From Pseudomonadota bacterium (GTDB lineage Bacteria; Pseudomonadota; Alphaproteobacteria; Sphingomonadales; Sphingomonadaceae): a DNA stretch of 8,421 bases. This document shows positions 7,731-8,421 of this stretch, in pieces. The translations under genes and the position numbers were made by a program. The notes beneath the pieces are model-generated. The model was not told the DNA's origin, did no database searches, and saw nothing but the letters and a program-made list of their open reading frames with translations. The stretch lies in contig CANJKQ010000022.1 of assembly GCA_947474905.1 (NCBI GenBank), forward strand, positions 1 to 8,421, given 5' to 3'. Within the stretch, counting starts at the first letter, position 1, and every line of letters begins with the position of its first letter.

Positions 7731-7759
7731 CCGTTAGCGTGGCCGCGTGACGAAATCAA
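7731..7759 (-). promoter_or_regulatory. rpsB: Possible rpsB promoter
   Basis: On the minus strand a TTGATT (7754-7759) is followed after 17 nt by TAACGG (7731-7736). The -35 matches well and the -10 poorly, which is common for strong GC-rich alphaproteobacterial promoters. Transcription would start near 7724, leaving about 90 nt of leader that includes the nested stem-loop. The position is plausible but the evidence is weak. Confidence 0.35.
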
Positions 7760-7784
7760 GCCCGATATCGCAGGATCACGCCGT

Positions 7785-7798
7785 GAACAAATTGGAAC
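7785..7798 (+). promoter_or_regulatory. Upstream imperfect LexA-like half-site pair (GAAC-N6-GAAC)
   Basis: GAAC at 7785-7788 and GAAC at 7795-7798 are separated by 6 nt, one base short of the N7 spacing of alphaproteobacterial LexA boxes. Its second half lies in GGAACATAG (7794-7802), which recurs exactly at 7835-7843 in the better site, 41 bp downstream or about four helical turns. It may be a weaker auxiliary operator or a decayed copy. Confidence 0.35.
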
Positions 7799-7814
7799 AT
7801 AGCAAAAACTTTGC

Positions 7815-7844
7815 TTGACAGGCGGAACGATAACGGAACATAGT
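7815..7844 (+). promoter_or_regulatory. Promoter of the small membrane-protein gene
   Basis: TTGACA at 7815-7820 is a perfect -35 hexamer. After 18 nt, CATAGT (7839-7844) matches the -10 consensus at four of six positions; spacings of 16 or 17 give poorer hexamers. An A-rich inverted repeat, AGCAAA-AAC-TTTGCT at 7801-7815, touches the upstream edge of the -35 box. A start near 7851 gives a leader of about 50 nt before the ATG at 7903. It diverges from the rpsB transcript. Confidence 0.6.
7825..7839 (+). promoter_or_regulatory. LexA-like (SOS) operator, GAAC-N7-GAAC
   Basis: GAACGATAACGGAAC is two GAAC half-sites in direct repeat with 7 nt between them. On the other strand it reads GTTC-N7-GTTC, the established alphaproteobacterial LexA box. 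It occupies the spacer between the TTGACA -35 and the -10 of the plus-strand promoter, where a bound repressor would block RNA polymerase. An 8-base pattern can arise by chance, so the promoter position carries most of the weight. Confidence 0.55.
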
Positions 7845-7902
7845 TAGATCATAGCGAGACAGCCCCGGTATCGCCGCGCTGGTCAGACGAAGGAGCAGAA
7901 TG

Positions 7903-8112
7903 ATGGTGGCAGCAATCGAGTTCGGCCTTTTCCTCGGCGCGCTGGCGATGATCGGCTGGGTATTTGCAGCAACGCTGATGCCCGCCCTGCCCCGCATTAT
8001 CGCGCTGTTGACGGGGGAAGCAGCGGCCCATCAACCCTCCGCCCGGATCATTGTTCTGGCGCCGGGTCGGCGGGCGATGCCGACCGCGCCGGTTTGGCGC
8101 GCGGCCGCCTGA
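7903..8112 (+). CDS. Small single-span membrane protein of unknown function, putatively SOS-controlled
   Basis: This 69-aa protein is not recognised. Residues ~4-25 form a strongly hydrophobic segment (IEFGLFLGALAMIGWVFAATLM), followed by PALPRIIALL, which could extend the helix or lie at the membrane surface. The C-terminal ~30 residues are polar and basic (four arginines, one histidine) and are probably cytoplasmic by the positive-inside rule. There is no cleavable signal peptide. An AAGGAG at 7890-7895 is 7 nt from the ATG at 7903 and only 4 nt from the ATG at 7900, so I prefer 7903; the other start adds one methionine. It has its own promoter with a LexA-like operator and is the only plus-strand gene here. 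Its last 65 nt overlap the 3' end of pssA in convergent orientation. The ribosome binding site and promoter support a real gene; a role in the DNA-damage response is inference. Confidence 0.7.
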   Translation: MVAAIEFGLFLGALAMIGWVFAATLMPALPRIIALLTGEAAAHQPSARIIVLAPGRRAMPTAPVWRAAA

Positions 8113-8421
8113 CGCGGCGATAGGCGCGCGCACTGAACGGCAGCAACGCGAGATACGCCAGCGCCAGCGCGCTCAGCGTGTGCCATGGCGCCGAAGCGAA
8201 AGCGGCGGCAAACAGCACAACGACCGCCAGCGCCTCGAAGCGGATATTCTGCCGGAGCCGGAGCGACCCCCAGGAAAAGGTCGCAAGGCTCGATACCATC
8301 AGCACCGCGATCACCGCCACCCAGGGCGCAACCACCAGCGGCGCGCGCAGAACAGGCGCGTCGGTCAGGAACCACAGATACATTGGCAGCATGGCGAGCC
8401 CCGCCCCCACCGGCGCGGGCA
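8048..8421 (-). CDS. pssA: CDP-diacylglycerol-serine O-phosphatidyltransferase, C-terminal part (5' end beyond the window)
   Basis: The frame is open from the right edge to a TGA at 8048, giving about 124 C-terminal residues. The fragment begins PAPVGAGLAMLPMYLWFL and shows three or four hydrophobic helices. It contains LMVSSLATFSWGSLRLRQNI, which corresponds to the 'LMVS-x-x-T-x-S-x-K' helix end typical of bacterial PssA, and ends in a basic, Ala/Pro-rich tail. PssA makes phosphatidylserine from CDP-diacylglycerol and serine, the step towards phosphatidylethanolamine. Its substrate comes from CdsA, encoded further along the same strand. The catalytic CDP-alcohol phosphotransferase motif would lie outside the window, so the call rests on the C-terminal pattern and could be another member of that superfamily. 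A GTG inside the fragment at 8410 is not the true start. Confidence 0.75.
   Translation of the reverse strand, partial: PAPVGAGLAMLPMYLWFLTDAPVLRAPLVVAPWVAVIAVLMVSSLATFSWGSLRLRQNIRFEALAVVVLFAAAFASAPWHTLSALALAYLALLPFSARAYRRVRRPRAKPARSASPADPAPEQ
8058..8090. terminator. Hairpin in the convergent overlap of the small gene and pssA (possible bidirectional terminator)
   Basis: GGTCGGC (8065-8071) and GCCGACC (8079-8085) pair perfectly around a 7-nt loop. After a 2-nt bulge the stem continues with GGCGC (8058-8062) and GCGCC (8086-8090), giving 12 bp in total. No T-run follows on either strand. It lies where the two transcripts meet, inside both reading frames, so it may limit readthrough or may simply follow from GC-rich coding sequence. 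Confidence 0.3.

Noticed and set aside
7637..7759. N-terminal extension of rpsB to a start at 7759
   Set aside because: The canonical S2 N terminus begins at 7636 with a good Shine-Dalgarno. The upstream part holds the leader hairpins and the putative promoter.
1..8421. tRNA or rRNA genes, CRISPR arrays, insertion sequences, phage or defence genes
   Set aside because: I looked for these and saw none. Apart from the intergenic regions described, the window is densely packed housekeeping genes.

Overview
The window is GC-rich chromosomal DNA from an alphaproteobacterium, most likely a sphingomonad. This placement rests on the protein sequences, the gene order and a CTGAGCTTGT-type intergenic palindrome that I associate with sphingomonads; no database search was possible. 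Nearly all of it is one conserved housekeeping block on the minus strand. Read 5'->3' along that strand, the order is pssA (C-terminal part, right edge), rpsB, tsf, a YkgJ-type cysteine-cluster gene, pyrH, frr, uppS, cdsA, dxr and rseP (N-terminal part, left edge). The only convincing plus-strand gene is a small membrane-protein ORF between rpsB and pssA.

Layout by position. 1-708 is the 5' part of rseP, an intramembrane site-2 protease. 709-1866 is dxr. 1863-2672 is cdsA. 2669-3412 is uppS. 3409-3966 is frr. 3979-4704 is pyrH. 4743-5651 is the CxxCxxCC protein. 5693-6640 is tsf. 6641-6814 is an intergenic stretch with a REP-like inverted repeat and a GC hairpin. 6815-7636 is rpsB. 7637-7902 is a divergent intergenic region holding a structured rpsB leader, a probable rpsB promoter and a plus-strand promoter with LexA-like operators. 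7903-8112 is the small membrane protein. 8048-8421 is the 3' part of pssA, which converges on the small gene and overlaps it by 65 nt.

The minus-strand genes link translation (S2, EF-Ts, ribosome recycling factor), UMP phosphorylation and envelope building: undecaprenyl diphosphate, CDP-diacylglycerol, the MEP isoprenoid pathway, and membrane proteolysis. From frr to rseP the genes overlap by 4 nt or abut, which suggests translational coupling. Downstream of rpsB the genes probably share transcripts, with the rpsB-tsf spacer as a possible point of attenuation.

The most interesting part is 7785-7902. A consensus TTGACA -35 box is followed by GAAC-N7-GAAC, the direct-repeat form of the alphaproteobacterial LexA (SOS) box, lying between -35 and -10. 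A second, imperfect copy sits 41 bp upstream. They precede a short membrane protein with a strong ribosome binding site. I infer a DNA-damage-inducible small membrane protein, comparable in concept only to the Caulobacter SOS division inhibitors. This is a hypothesis and has not been shown.
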